Source: Flammeovirgaceae bacterium
GTDB taxonomy: Bacteria; Bacteroidota; Bacteroidia; Cytophagales; Cyclobacteriaceae
Assembly: GCA_027487845.1 (NCBI GenBank)
Contig: JAIYCV010000027.1
Span: 43,753 to 107,752, forward strand
Reading direction: 5' to 3'
Length of the DNA: 64,000 bases
The notes beneath the pieces are model-generated. The model searched no databases. It was not told the origin of the DNA and saw only the letters and a program-made list of their open reading frames with translations. A program made the translations under genes and the position numbers. Below are positions 18,833-28,359 of the stretch, piece after piece (positions within the stretch are counted from its first letter, which is position 1; each line of letters begins with the position of its first letter).

Positions 18833-20203
18833 ATGAATGCTCTTTATATCATTTGTGGGTTAGGTATCGCATCGTTGGTTGCAGAGATTGTCAATCTTAA
18901 GAAATGGTTGGTGGTGCTAATTACTATTGGCATCGCGACTGCCGCAGCCGTTGCCACGTTGGATTGGAATACAACTAATTCATACTTTAATGACATGGTA
19001 GTGATAGACAATATTTCTATCGCTTTTACCGTATTGATTTGCTTGTCAGCCGTCCTTTGGTTTTGGCTATCGCACGATTATTTTAAGGATGAAACACATA
19101 TTACCGATCAGTCGGCATTGGTGCTTTTTGCGCTGGTGGGCGCTATAATTCTTACTTGTTTCAACAATATGTCGATGTTGTTCCTAGGAATCGAAATACT
19201 TTCTATTTCTCTTTACGTCCTTGCGGGAAGTAAAAAAGATAGCATTTTCTCAACGGAAGCCGCTTTCAAATATTTCCTAATGGGTTCTTTTGCTACTGGC
19301 TTTTTGTTAATGGGCATTGCCCTGATTTACGGAGCCACAGGAACCTTTGATTTAATTAAAATATCCCAATTCACAGCCGACCACCATTCCACTTTACCTG
19401 GTTTTTTCTTTGCAGGTGTTTTGCTTGTTATGGTGGGAATGGCATTTAAAGTGTCCGCAGTTCCGTTTCATTTTTGGGCGCCCGATGTTTACCAAGGTTC
19501 CCCGCTTGCGATAACGGCTTTTATGTCGACCATTGTAAAGATTGCTGCGTTCTCGGCATTTTTAAGATTGTTTCTAAACTGTTTTTCTGTAGTACAAAAT
19601 ACATGGTTGTTTACGTTGCAAGCGATAGCAATTTCTACCATGATCGTGTCCAGTATTACAGCCGTTTATCAGTCGAATATTAAAAGACTACTTGCCTATT
19701 CTAGCGTAGGCCATGCTGGTTATGTATTACTCGCATTAGTGACGGGAAGCTCGGATGCAAATGGTGTGATCTTCTATTACCTATTCACTTATTCAGTTGC
19801 TTCGTTACTTGCGTTTACTGTTTTAACTCAATTAGAAAAGTCAGATTCAGATATTTCCCTAACTGATTTGAAAGGACTATTTAAATCAAGTCCGATTCTT
19901 GCAGTGGGGTTTACTATTGCATTACTTTCGATGGCAGGTATTCCACCACTTGCCGGATTTATTGGGAAATATTTGGTTTTAAATCTTGCCTTAAGTGTAG
20001 GTTATATTGGATTTGTAATAGTGGCAATCATCACATCACTAGTAGGTGTTTATTATTATTTTAAATTGATAATTTCGATGTTCCAGGATTCCCCAGACGC
20101 GAAACAGCAGTCCATCTCTATATCCACGCGACTTTTGATTTACGTATTGGTTGGTTTAGTGCTTTTAGCGGGAATTTTACCGAATGTTTTTCAAGTAATT
20201 TAG
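18833..20203 (+). CDS. nuoN: NADH-quinone oxidoreductase subunit N (antiporter-like)
   Basis: This 456-residue antiporter-like subunit is the last gene of the nuo operon. It shows LFLGIEILSISLYVLAG (key Glu), AFKVSAVPFHFWAPDVYQGSP (key Lys) and SNIKRLLAYSSVGHAGY. The length is typical. A T-rich stretch follows the stop, but I see no clear hairpin terminator. Confidence 0.97.
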   Translation: MNALYIICGLGIASLVAEIVNLKKWLVVLITIGIATAAAVATLDWNTTNSYFNDMVVIDNISIAFTVLICLSAVLWFWLSHDYFKDETHITDQSALVLFALVGAIILTCFNNMSMLFLGIEILSISLYVLAGSKKDSIFSTEAAFKYFLMGSFATGFLLMGIALIYGATGTFDLIKISQFTADHHSTLPGFFFAGVLLVMVGMAFKVSAVPFHFWAPDVYQGSPLAITAFMSTIVKIAAFSAFLRLFLNCFSVVQNTWLFTLQAIAISTMIVSSITAVYQSNIKRLLAYSSVGHAGYVLLALVTGSSDANGVIFYYLFTYSVASLLAFTVLTQLEKSDSDISLTDLKGLFKSSPILAVGFTIALLSMAGIPPLAGFIGKYLVLNLALSVGYIGFVIVAIITSLVGVYYYFKLIISMFQDSPDAKQQSISISTRLLIYVLVGLVLLAGILPNVFQVI

Positions 20204-20306
20204 TCCTACTATTAATTTATTTTTTTCGTTTTGTAGTGACCGTTATTGTTTTTTTCAGATTTTATTTCCAAATTTCAATCGGTTGCAATAAAGACCTCTC
20301 AAGTTT

Positions 20307-20735
20307 ATGGGAAATGTAAAAAACATTTTGGATGTAAAAGGGTATTCTATTTTCTCGGTTGAACCTACCATTACCGTTTACCATGCAATTGAGTTGATGT
20401 GCGAAAAGAATATTGGCGGTCTCTTGATTGTTGAAAATGGCAAACTCGCAGGAATTTTTACGGAGCGCGATTATGCTCGAAAGTTGATATTGAAAGGTAA
20501 ATCTTCAAGGGACACGTTGATTGGTGAATTAATGACACCTAATCCATTTACAGTAAGCACACATAGTAGCATCGAAGAATGCATGCAAATAATGTCTGAT
20601 AGGCATTTTCGTCACCTACCCGTAGTTGATGACGGGAAGCTGATAGGAATGATTTCGATAGGAGACGTAGTGCGTCAAGTTATTAATGATCAAAAATCAA
20701 TCATCGAGCATTTGCAACAATACATTGCTCAGTAG
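20307..20735 (+). CDS. CBS-domain protein (tandem CBS pair)
   Basis: This 142-residue protein consists almost only of two CBS motifs (about 10-65 and 75-135), which together form one Bateman module for binding adenine nucleotides or related ligands. Typical features are IGGLLIVENGKLAGIFTERDYARK and the second repeat HLPVVDDGKLIGMISIGDVV. No catalytic domain is attached, so it is a stand-alone regulator whose target is not evident. It has its own terminator downstream and is separated from nuoN by about 100 bp. Confidence 0.9.
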   Translation: MGNVKNILDVKGYSIFSVEPTITVYHAIELMCEKNIGGLLIVENGKLAGIFTERDYARKLILKGKSSRDTLIGELMTPNPFTVSTHSSIEECMQIMSDRHFRHLPVVDDGKLIGMISIGDVVRQVINDQKSIIEHLQQYIAQ

Positions 20736-20765
20736 TACGTACTCTTCAGATTCTTTTTTGCAAAG

Positions 20766-20792
20766 CCTTCGCCAAACACCGAAGGTTTTTTT
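20766..20792 (+). terminator. Rho-independent terminator after the CBS gene
   Basis: CCTTCG at 20766-20771 pairs with CGAAGG at 20780-20785 across an 8-nt loop and is followed by seven T residues. It lies 30 bp after the CBS stop codon and separates that gene from the signalling module. Confidence 0.8.
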
Positions 20793-20873
20793 ATTCTAAT
20801 CAAACGAAAACGCTATTTTGCATAAGCGATAGATAGGAGCTTTCATCTTAAATTTGATAGGAATTAATAGGGA

Positions 20874-22262
20874 ATGGATGTTTTAAGCGTACTTAAAGAA
20901 ATTCAAGAATTCAAAAATGTTCCCGAACAACAGCTTGTCTGGCTAGCTGAAAACGGAACTGTTGATTTTTTTAAAGACGGGCAAAAAGCCTTTAAGAAAG
21001 GGATGCCAGTTACCGATCTAAGAATCATCTTAAATGGCGAAATTAATTTGTACATAGAACAGCAAGGCAACTTAAGGCCTATCGCTAGCTTTCTCAAAGG
21101 CGACATTACAGGAAAGTTACCCTTCTCGCGCCTAAAGACTTCACCAGCCGAGGGAATAGCTACGGGTGAAACAGCGGTGTTTTGTTTGTCTGAAGCTCAT
21201 TTCCCTGAAATGATACGCAGCCATCATGCGTTGATAGAAGTCTTCGTGCATGTAATGACCGATCGCGTTAGGGATATGACAAAGGCTCAGCAACAGAATG
21301 ACAAGATGATGGCCTTAGGAAAGCTTTCTGCTGGATTGGCGCACGAATTGAACAACCCTTCTGCTGCCGTTGTAAGAAGTGCTCATGAATTAAAAAAACA
21401 CCTGTCCAATATTCCAAATAACTTCAAGCGTGTTATAAAGATAAGAACCTCCGATGATGTAGTTGAAAAGGTAAACGACCTTGTGTTTTCAAAAATCGAA
21501 AAATATGGAAAGACTGCACTTTCGATGATGCAACGTACGGAATTAGAAGATCAATTGACGGATTGGCTGGATGTAAATGGAATTGACAAGGGCTATGAAA
21601 TGGCGGAAATGTTTGCTGAGTTTAGAATGTATCCAGACGACCTTGATTTGGTAAAATCTTGGTTAAGGGAAGAAGACAAAGCCCCCGTAATTGGTTGGTT
21701 GCATCAAGTCTTAACGACCGAGCGTTTAGTTGGTGAGATTGAAGAGGCAGCGAATAGAATCAACAAATTAGTCAGCTCCGTGAAAGGTTACACTCACATG
21801 GATCAAGCACCCGAGAAACAGCTTACTGACATTCATATCGGGATAAGAAATACATTGGTTATGCTTAATCATAAGTTGAAGAAAACCAACATTAAATTGG
21901 TGGAGAATTATCAGGCAGATCTACCTCAGGCAAAGATTTTTATTAGCGAAATGAATCAAGTCTGGACGAATATTATAGACAATGCGATCGATGCGATGGA
22001 GGGCAGAGCAACGAACGTTTTGGAGATTAAAACGGAGCGGAAAGATAATTTTATCAACGTAAGTGTTATTGACAACGGGCCTGGAATCCCCCAGGAAATT
22101 CAAGGTCTGATTTTTGATCCTTTCTTTACGACCAAAGCTATAGGCAAAGGAACTGGATTGGGGCTGGAAGTTGTTAATCAGATAATCAACCAACATAATG
22201 GCAAAATCTATCTTACTTCAGAACCTGGCAGGACCGAGTTTGTAATTTGTTTTCCTTTTTGA
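20874..22262 (+). CDS. Sensor histidine kinase with N-terminal cyclic-nucleotide-binding domain
   Basis: This 462-residue cytoplasmic protein has no membrane segment. Residues about 10-130 resemble a CRP-type cyclic-nucleotide-binding domain. The dimerisation/phosphotransfer helix carries the phospho-acceptor His157 in LSAGLAHELNNPSAAV. Residues about 180-300 form an extra helical insert, and the C-terminus is a HATPase with NIIDNAIDAM (N box), DNGPGIP (G1), FFTTK and GTGLGLEVV (G2). It sits 36 bp before a response regulator fused to a flavoprotein, its likely partner. The ligand of the cyclic-nucleotide domain is unknown. Confidence 0.88.
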   Translation: MDVLSVLKEIQEFKNVPEQQLVWLAENGTVDFFKDGQKAFKKGMPVTDLRIILNGEINLYIEQQGNLRPIASFLKGDITGKLPFSRLKTSPAEGIATGETAVFCLSEAHFPEMIRSHHALIEVFVHVMTDRVRDMTKAQQQNDKMMALGKLSAGLAHELNNPSAAVVRSAHELKKHLSNIPNNFKRVIKIRTSDDVVEKVNDLVFSKIEKYGKTALSMMQRTELEDQLTDWLDVNGIDKGYEMAEMFAEFRMYPDDLDLVKSWLREEDKAPVIGWLHQVLTTERLVGEIEEAANRINKLVSSVKGYTHMDQAPEKQLTDIHIGIRNTLVMLNHKLKKTNIKLVENYQADLPQAKIFISEMNQVWTNIIDNAIDAMEGRATNVLEIKTERKDNFINVSVIDNGPGIPQEIQGLIFDPFFTTKAIGKGTGLGLEVVNQIINQHNGKIYLTSEPGRTEFVICFPF

Positions 22263-22298
22263 GCACAGTTAAGCGTTATGGAATTTTAATTAGAGTAC

Positions 22299-23960
22299 AT
22301 GCAAAAACCAATTATAATAGCACTTGATGACGACCAACAAGTATTGAGAGCCGTAGTACGGGATTTAAGAAATCAATATGCTAAAGAGTATAAGATTGTA
22401 AGTACTACTTCGGCTATTGAAGCACTTGGGGCGCTAACAGAAATGAAAAACAAGGACGAAGTGGTTGCCTTGTTCTTGTCTGATCAACGAATGCCCGAAA
22501 TGCTTGGTGTGGATTTCCTTCAAAAGGCAAAAGAGTTTTTTCCGAATGCGAAAAGAGCTTTGTTAACAGCCTATTCAGATACCGAAGCGGCTATCCGCGC
22601 TATCAATGATGTGCAACTTGACTATTACTTAATGAAGCCATGGGATCCTCCAGAGGAAAAACTCTATCCAGCATTAAATGACTTGCTTGGGGAATGGCAA
22701 AGTCAGTATATTCCTCACTTCAATGGAATAAGAATAGTTGGTTACCAATGGTCGCCACGCTCACACCAAGTCAAAGACTTTCTGTCAGGAAATTTAATAC
22801 CCTACTTATGGCTTGATATTGAAGATAATGAAATGGCCAATGAATTATTGACCATTAACAATATTGATAAAAAGCAACTACCGGCAGTTTTTTTTGAAGA
22901 TGGTTCGTATTTACTAAACCCAGACATTCTTCAAGTAGGGGAAAAAACGGGCATGCGGTCAAAGGCTACCAAGCCAATGTATGATGTAGCAATTATTGGA
23001 GCCGGACCTTCTGGATTGGCGGCCGCGGTGTATGGTGGCTCGGAAGGATTAGCTACTGTATTGATAGAGAAGCGTGCTCCGGGTGGACAAGCTGGGTCTA
23101 GTTCTCGCATTGAAAACTATCTTGGCTTTCCAAATGGGCTAAGCGGTGCAGACTTATCACGTAGGGCTATATCACAAGTTACTCGTTTTGGGGTCGAATT
23201 TTTGTCGCCAACTGAAGTTGGTGGCATTCAGATTAAAGACAACTACAAGATCATCACTCTCAAAGACGGTAGCGTATTAAACGCAAGGAGCATTATTATT
23301 ACCACGGGAGTTGATTACCGTGCGCTGGAAGCGATTGATGTCGAGAAATTTACAGGAGCTGGTATCTATTATGGAGCGTCTACCACTGAAGCGCATGCCT
23401 GTAAGAATCAAGACGTTTATATCGTGGGGGGTGGAAATTCTGCGGGTCAATCGGCCATGTATTTAAGCAATTATGCTGCTAAAGTATTTATTGTTATCAG
23501 AAAGAACGATTTGTCAAGCACTATGTCGCAGTATTTGATTGATCAGATTAATGCTACTTCTAATATTCACTTAATAGGTGAAACGATCGTTGGTCAAGCT
23601 TATGGTACTGATAAATTAGAAGAGATCTGTTTGGAGAATATCATTACCAAAGAAAGAAAACAGGTAAAAGCGGCAGCGGTCTTCATTTTCATAGGAGCTA
23701 AACCCGTTACCGATTGGATTAAGTTAGACATAATAAAAGATGATAAAGGGTTTATTGAAACGGGTAGGGAATTGCTGAAATACGAAGCGTTCAAAAAATC
23801 ATGGAAATTACCGCGCGAGCCATTCCTGCTTGAAACATGTAGCCCGGGAGTATTTGCCGCGGGCGATGTAAGAGCGGGTGCCATGAACCGAGTGGCCTCG
23901 GCAGTAGGCGAGGGAGCGATGGCAGTCAAGTTCGTGCATGAGTATTTAGCCGAGCATTAA
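22299..23960 (+). CDS. Response regulator fused to a thioredoxin-reductase-like flavoprotein
   Basis: This 553-residue protein has three parts. Residues 1-125 are a receiver domain with the acidic pocket DDD (9-11), phospho-acceptor Asp62 in SDQRMPEM and the conserved Lys in LMKPWDPP. Residues about 140-215 resemble a thioredoxin/glutaredoxin fold without a CxxC pair. Residues 228-550 are a pyridine-nucleotide-disulfide oxidoreductase with the FAD motif GAGPSGLAAA and the NADPH motif GGGNSAGQSA. The usual redox CxxC of thioredoxin reductase is replaced by a GASTTEAHAC stretch with a single Cys. It may therefore be a phosphorylation-controlled NAD(P)H oxidase or redox sensor. That role is inference. 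Confidence 0.9.
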   Translation: MQKPIIIALDDDQQVLRAVVRDLRNQYAKEYKIVSTTSAIEALGALTEMKNKDEVVALFLSDQRMPEMLGVDFLQKAKEFFPNAKRALLTAYSDTEAAIRAINDVQLDYYLMKPWDPPEEKLYPALNDLLGEWQSQYIPHFNGIRIVGYQWSPRSHQVKDFLSGNLIPYLWLDIEDNEMANELLTINNIDKKQLPAVFFEDGSYLLNPDILQVGEKTGMRSKATKPMYDVAIIGAGPSGLAAAVYGGSEGLATVLIEKRAPGGQAGSSSRIENYLGFPNGLSGADLSRRAISQVTRFGVEFLSPTEVGGIQIKDNYKIITLKDGSVLNARSIIITTGVDYRALEAIDVEKFTGAGIYYGASTTEAHACKNQDVYIVGGGNSAGQSAMYLSNYAAKVFIVIRKNDLSSTMSQYLIDQINATSNIHLIGETIVGQAYGTDKLEEICLENIITKERKQVKAAAVFIFIGAKPVTDWIKLDIIKDDKGFIETGRELLKYEAFKKSWKLPREPFLLETCSPGVFAAGDVRAGAMNRVASAVGEGAMAVKFVHEYLAEH

Positions 23961-24062
23961 TTTTTAATAAAGCGTTGTTTTGTAAACGTATATCTAAAAA
24001 TTCAAATTAGTTTACATTGAGCAACAACGTACAATGTTTCAAACTATAAAATTTCAATTACG

Positions 24063-24335
24063 ATGGAAGAACCTGAAATCTGCCAGCACCTTTTCAAATG
24101 GGAGAATTTGATCAAAGCCAAAAAACATGAGTGTGACGAGTGCGTAAAAACTGGTGATTGGTGGGTACACCTGCGCACTTGCCAGACGTGTGGTTCAACA
24201 TTATGCTGCGATAGTTCACCCAATAAGCACGCCAGTAAACATGCAAAGAAGGAAAGCCATCCGGTTGCAATATCAGCGGAACATGGGGAGCAGTGGGCAT
24301 GGTGTTATTTTGATGAACAAATGGTAGAGTACTAA
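24063..24335 (+). CDS. UBP-type zinc finger protein
   Basis: This 90-residue protein is made up of a UBP-type zinc finger, the ubiquitin C-terminus-binding fold of eukaryotic deubiquitinases, also found stand-alone in bacteria. Candidate metal ligands are the CDEC pair (near 25-28), CQTC, CCDSS and the histidines in NKHASKHAKKESHPV. The aromatic-rich C-terminus (EQWAWCYFDE) is typical. It follows the receiver-flavoprotein gene after about 100 bp, and the three genes probably form one module. Its bacterial ligand is unknown; it may recognise a protein C-terminus. Confidence 0.85.
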   Translation: MEEPEICQHLFKWENLIKAKKHECDECVKTGDWWVHLRTCQTCGSTLCCDSSPNKHASKHAKKESHPVAISAEHGEQWAWCYFDEQMVEY

Positions 24336-24782
24336 TTGAAATTTTACGATTTTCATTTGTGTTTGGCCTTCGGCAAAATATTGCTGAAAAATTTAATTAG
24401 TTAGATAAAGTGAGAAGGAGCGAGGTGACTCTGCCAATAGTGCTTCCCATTTTTTGAAAAACAAGAAACGCAAAAGGCTTCATCGGGGTGCACTCAGGTT
24501 TGTTTAGCAATATTGGTTATTCGTTCGTCATGAAATCGGAGTCAAAAGAAGCAGCATGATTGTGCGATGATCGGGGATTTTTGACTACTTCGGATTCGTT
24601 GTTTTGCAAGTTTTGTTCTTATCAGCAATTTAAATTCCACAAGAATGACAAATAGAATTCATTCAGCGCTCGACTTCGCTTACAGGAGGCATTCTAACGT
24701 GCGCATCTGGCTGCAAATGCATTTGGTTTACTCGATTGGAAAATGGCATCAAGTGACCAATTAAATATTGGCGTAATTGGGA
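24336..24782. other. Gene-free stretch with a possible oxidoreductase 5' remnant
   Basis: These 447 bp separate the zinc-finger gene from the converging sugar cluster. Most of it shows no structure beyond a small GCC-TTC-GGC hairpin near 24370. At 24743 an ATG opens a frame beginning [17 protein letters not shown]. This resembles the Rossmann start of Gfo/Idh/MocA oxidoreductases but then runs antisense through the end of the neighbouring gene. It could be a leftover from a rearrangement or chance. Confidence 0.35.
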
Positions 24783-25940
24783 TTAAAATTTCTCAGCACC
24801 CGTATTCTTCCAACTTTTGGAATTTGCTGATTCAATAACAGCCTCGCAAACCTTTTGTGTTTGAAGTGCCTCTTTAAAAGTTGGAGAACATGGTTTACCA
24901 GTTTCCAGGCTTTCAAGGAAATCGGCAAACTGATGAACAAAGGTATGTTCGTAGCCAATAATTAAGCCAGGCACCCACCACCTTTTCATATACGGTTGAT
25001 CACCGTCAGTTACCAATATCGAGCGCCATCCGCGAACAAGGGAATCATCCGAATGATCGAAATACTCCAACCGATTCATGTCATGCAAATTCCAACGAAT
25101 AGATGCATGTTCACCATTGATTTCAAATGTATATTCGGCTTTATGTCCTCGAGCATATCGGGTTGATTCGAATACGCCTAGTGACCCATTTTCAAAATGA
25201 CAATGAAAGATACACGCATCGTCAATACCGACCTTTTGAACTTTACCCGTGCCTTGATGCATCCGTTCTTTGATGAATGTTTCGGTAACTGCAGATACAT
25301 CTTTAATAGGCCCATTATGCCACATAGCGGCATCTATACAATGCGCCAGCAGATCACCCGTTACACCAGAACCAGCAGATTCAATATCTAATCTCCACAA
25401 TCCATCACCGCCTTGTGGTAATTCGGGACTTATGGTCCAATCTTGAAGGAAGTTTGCGCGATAGTGAAATATCTTACCCAATTTGCCAGAATCAATAATT
25501 TGCTTGGCTAAAGTAACAGCCGGCACTCTTCTGTAGTTATACCACACAGTATTCTTTACACCACTCTCTTCAATCGCATCCACCATTTGCTTTGCTTCCG
25601 CAAGCGTGCGCGAAAGGGGCTTTTCACACAATATCATTTTTCCTTTCGCGGCTGCGGCAATGGCAATCTCAGCATGAACATCATTTGACGCGCAAATGTC
25701 GATTGCATCAATATCATTTCTTTCGATCAGGGCTTTCCAGTCTGTCTCAACCGACTCATACCCCCATTGTTCAGCAAATGCCTTTACTTTCGCAGGATTT
25801 CGTGAGCAAACCGCTTTCAATACAGGGCGATAGCTTAATTCCGGAAAAAAATCTCCGGCTCGCTTATATGCGTTTGTGTGTGTGCGGGCCATAAAGCCAG
25901 TGCCTATTAATCCTATTCTAAGTTCTTTTTTGTTACTCAT
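24783..25940 (-). CDS. Gfo/Idh/MocA family NAD(P)-dependent sugar oxidoreductase
   Basis: This 385-residue cytoplasmic dehydrogenase has an N-terminal Rossmann fold ([16 protein letters not shown], residues 9-24), the ICEKPLSRT motif (Lys and Pro typical of the family) and the [14 protein letters not shown] stretch with the catalytic-type Asp and His. The C-terminal alpha/beta domain is of normal size. Family members oxidise or reduce a ring hydroxyl of sugars or inositols, often at C3. It is the last gene of the leftward cluster. The neighbouring isomerases and 3-keto-glycoside hydrolase fit a 3-keto-sugar route. Confidence 0.9.
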   Translation of the reverse strand: MSNKKELRIGLIGTGFMARTHTNAYKRAGDFFPELSYRPVLKAVCSRNPAKVKAFAEQWGYESVETDWKALIERNDIDAIDICASNDVHAEIAIAAAAKGKMILCEKPLSRTLAEAKQMVDAIEESGVKNTVWYNYRRVPAVTLAKQIIDSGKLGKIFHYRANFLQDWTISPELPQGGDGLWRLDIESAGSGVTGDLLAHCIDAAMWHNGPIKDVSAVTETFIKERMHQGTGKVQKVGIDDACIFHCHFENGSLGVFESTRYARGHKAEYTFEINGEHASIRWNLHDMNRLEYFDHSDDSLVRGWRSILVTDGDQPYMKRWWVPGLIIGYEHTFVHQFADFLESLETGKPCSPTFKEALQTQKVCEAVIESANSKSWKNTGAEKF

Positions 25941-25977
25941 ATTCTGTTCATTTTATCTCCTGATAATTTGTTTAGTA

Positions 25978-26027
25978 GTGAGTCTTGCGATGTGAGTAAT
26001 GAGATGGCTTACCTACTCAAGACTCAC
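25978..26027. repeat. Inverted repeat within a TAGTGAG-type intergenic repeat
   Basis: GTGAGTCTTG at 25978-25987 pairs perfectly with CAAGACTCAC at 26018-26027 around a 30-nt loop. The left part, TTTAGTAGTGAGTC, belongs to a word family also found at 53557-53735 and 55845-55890. It lies between two genes of the leftward sugar cluster. Confidence 0.5.
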
Positions 26028-26041
26028 ATAGCAAATACTAG

Positions 26042-27076
26042 TTATTCCACCCACCCATGCAACTCTCTAACTTTTATCATGGTAGCCAGAATATCGTTCC
26101 ATGTTTTTTGTTTCATCATCACTTCATTGGGGAACATACATCCATCCCAACAAATATGTTTGAAAGCCTTGGTAAGTTCTCCGTTTTCATCGCGCAACCA
26201 AAAGCCAGCATCGGTTGCAATATCTAGTTTACCGTTAGGATCCGTTGCCTGGCAATGCCGACCCGTTTTATCGTGTGAGCCAGAGCCGAATACAGTGCCA
26301 TCATTTTGTGCCACGTGGAAGTCGATAGTCCAGGGACGAAGGGCTTTAGTGACTCTCTTAAGACCTTCTGTAAGAGCATGACGATCAGTCCACTTAAAAT
26401 CCTTTGGCAGTATCCTATCTTCAGGACGATTGTCACTCAATAGGTAGAGCAGCGTGTGCGCCATATCGGCTTGAAAACCAATGTTCGGTCGATCAACTTG
26501 TTCCAACGTATCTAACATCGTTTTCCAGCTGTGCATACCACCCCAACATATCTCACCCTCAGCCGCTAGTTTTTCACCATAGTCAGCCGCTACGTCACAG
26601 GCTTCGCGAAATGTCTGAGCAATTAACTTCGTATTGGCGACTGGATCAACTGCCCAGTTCGTTGGCGAACTTGCAGAATCAATCCGTACTATGCCATGCG
26701 GCCGCACACCCAACTCTCGTAGTCGCTTTCCGAATTGACAGGATTTTCTAACCATGTCAACAAAGACTGCGCGGTCTTCTTTGCTACCCATAGCAGGGCC
26801 GCCCCAAATAGGGGCAACAAGACTGCCAACATTCAGTTTTAATCCGGTAAGCTTATCAGCTAATTTCTTGATGTCATCATCCGTGTACTTTTCAAGATCT
26901 ATGTGCGGACCGAAAAGACCAAGGTCAACGCCATCGAATTTAACACCATTCACTTCCGCAGCAGCGGTCATGTCTAGTAATGTGTCAAAGGGAATCACTG
27001 GTTCGGAGTCTGGTCCTTTACCTACAATGCCAGGCCAAGTAGCATTGTGGAGTTTGGGGTAATTATTTGCTGGCAT
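26042..27076 (-). CDS. Sugar phosphate isomerase/epimerase (xylose-isomerase-like TIM barrel)
   Basis: This 344-residue protein has no signal peptide. It resembles the AP-endonuclease-2/xylose-isomerase-like TIM barrel family. Candidate metal ligands are in [12 protein letters not shown] (Glu), [13 protein letters not shown] (Asp and His), [10 protein letters not shown] (His) and the ICWDG region near the C-terminus. Such enzymes isomerise or epimerise keto-sugars. It is placed between a dehydrogenase and a cupin protein in one transcription direction, 26 bp from the cupin gene. The substrate is not determined by sequence. Confidence 0.8.
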   Translation of the reverse strand: MPANNYPKLHNATWPGIVGKGPDSEPVIPFDTLLDMTAAAEVNGVKFDGVDLGLFGPHIDLEKYTDDDIKKLADKLTGLKLNVGSLVAPIWGGPAMGSKEDRAVFVDMVRKSCQFGKRLRELGVRPHGIVRIDSASSPTNWAVDPVANTKLIAQTFREACDVAADYGEKLAAEGEICWGGMHSWKTMLDTLEQVDRPNIGFQADMAHTLLYLLSDNRPEDRILPKDFKWTDRHALTEGLKRVTKALRPWTIDFHVAQNDGTVFGSGSHDKTGRHCQATDPNGKLDIATDAGFWLRDENGELTKAFKHICWDGCMFPNEVMMKQKTWNDILATMIKVRELHGWVE

Positions 27077-27101
27077 AACAAAATAGTTTAAAGTTATTAA
27101 T

Positions 27102-28307
27102 TCAAAGTTTCAAATCAGGATTTTCAGGCCCAAAATGTTTGAGCATTACGATAGGATCGGTTGTGGATAAATTAGTAATCTTAACACCATCAAGAGCTGC
27201 CTTTTCAGTGATGAAAAATTCATCATTTGTTAATTGGCCGTAGCGGACCAAGGCAGGTGTCTCGATATTCCAACCACCCATGGTGCCATGCCCTTGCATC
27301 ATAATAATGCCATACGCTGCGCTGTCTTTAACGGTGACGGTAGCCCCAGGGAAAATAGTTAGTTCCTTCGCACTAAACGCATCTGATTTGTAACATACCC
27401 AGTTTTCAGAATATCCCTGAGCTTTCATTTCTGCAAATGGCTTTACTGGTTTGGGGCTCATGAAGCGTGTTTGAAGAATGTTCGGGTCGACATTTAACTC
27501 CCAATCAAGTACTTCGATGAGCTCATCAAAGTCACCAATTTTATCTTTTGGTGTACCATTCCACAATAGCTCTTCAGCTACAATTGCTTCGTTTACCAAT
27601 GATTGATACATCGCAAAAACATCAGAGGCTTTTTGAGGTTCATAGGTACAAAAGCTTCCTGGTGCGTGAAGCATGCCTGGAGGCACATCCCAGCCAGTGC
27701 CAGGCTCCAGACGAAATGCTGAAGAGTAATTGGTAATCTTATTGTCACCTTTCGTGAAGTTAACGAGGCATTGCCTTATTTCTGCTTTTGTTGTTCCGGG
27801 CGAGATGCCAAAAAAAGTATAGGGAAAATCGCCTCCATGATTATTCAACTGTGGTGGAAAATAATAGGCCTCAGGTTTACCTAATTGTCCGATAAGGGCA
27901 GCCTTCTCATCGTTATGATGGACATGATGTGGCAATGGACCCATGTTGTCGAAGAATTTGGAATACATCGGCCAGCTTTTGTGCTTGTTCCATAAACGTT
28001 CTCCAATGATTTCACCTTTCAATTCATCAATGACATCTTTCAACAGCATCTGTTCTTCTTTGGCGCCATCTTTAACTACCACAGGACTTAATCCTTCATT
28101 CTTTCCCGTTAAAGGCCCGTTTTTTGCAGGAGTAGTGGAAGACAACCAGCGTTCATCAATTCCGCCACGATTCCCTCCCAGCACATAATAATCGTCCGGA
28201 TGCAGCTTGATTCTTCTGCCCGGTACACAAAACGATCTTGGAACCCAAGTAGGAGCAAGTCGTAAAATTCCTTGACCCTGTTCTAATGCTTTCTTTGCTA
28301 AGCTCAT
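27102..28307 (-). CDS. Cupin-fold sugar-cluster protein (mannose-6-phosphate isomerase-like)
   Basis: This 401-residue cytoplasmic protein appears to have two cupin-like halves. The first has [11 protein letters not shown] near 125-135, a histidine-rich metal site, followed by [13 protein letters not shown] near 205, the second cupin motif. The C-terminal half ([21 protein letters not shown]) resembles a second barrel with a weaker metal site. This arrangement is like sugar isomerases of the phosphomannose isomerase type. Homologues that I recall are annotated only as cupin-domain proteins. A role in isomerising a sugar intermediate is inference from the neighbours. Confidence 0.65.
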   Translation of the reverse strand: MSLAKKALEQGQGILRLAPTWVPRSFCVPGRRIKLHPDDYYVLGGNRGGIDERWLSSTTPAKNGPLTGKNEGLSPVVVKDGAKEEQMLLKDVIDELKGEIIGERLWNKHKSWPMYSKFFDNMGPLPHHVHHNDEKAALIGQLGKPEAYYFPPQLNNHGGDFPYTFFGISPGTTKAEIRQCLVNFTKGDNKITNYSSAFRLEPGTGWDVPPGMLHAPGSFCTYEPQKASDVFAMYQSLVNEAIVAEELLWNGTPKDKIGDFDELIEVLDWELNVDPNILQTRFMSPKPVKPFAEMKAQGYSENWVCYKSDAFSAKELTIFPGATVTVKDSAAYGIIMMQGHGTMGGWNIETPALVRYGQLTNDEFFITEKAALDGVKITNLSTTDPIVMLKHFGPENPDLKL

Positions 28308-28359
28308 TTTTAAAGTGTTAAAGTGTTGAGGTGCTAAAAATTTAAAGCGGTAAGTTTTT

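Noticed and set aside
20204..20306. Terminator after nuoN
   Set aside because: There is a T-run but no stable hairpin before it.
26404..27062. Two rightward frames of 115 and 102 residues
   Set aside because: Antisense shadows of the TIM-barrel isomerase gene.
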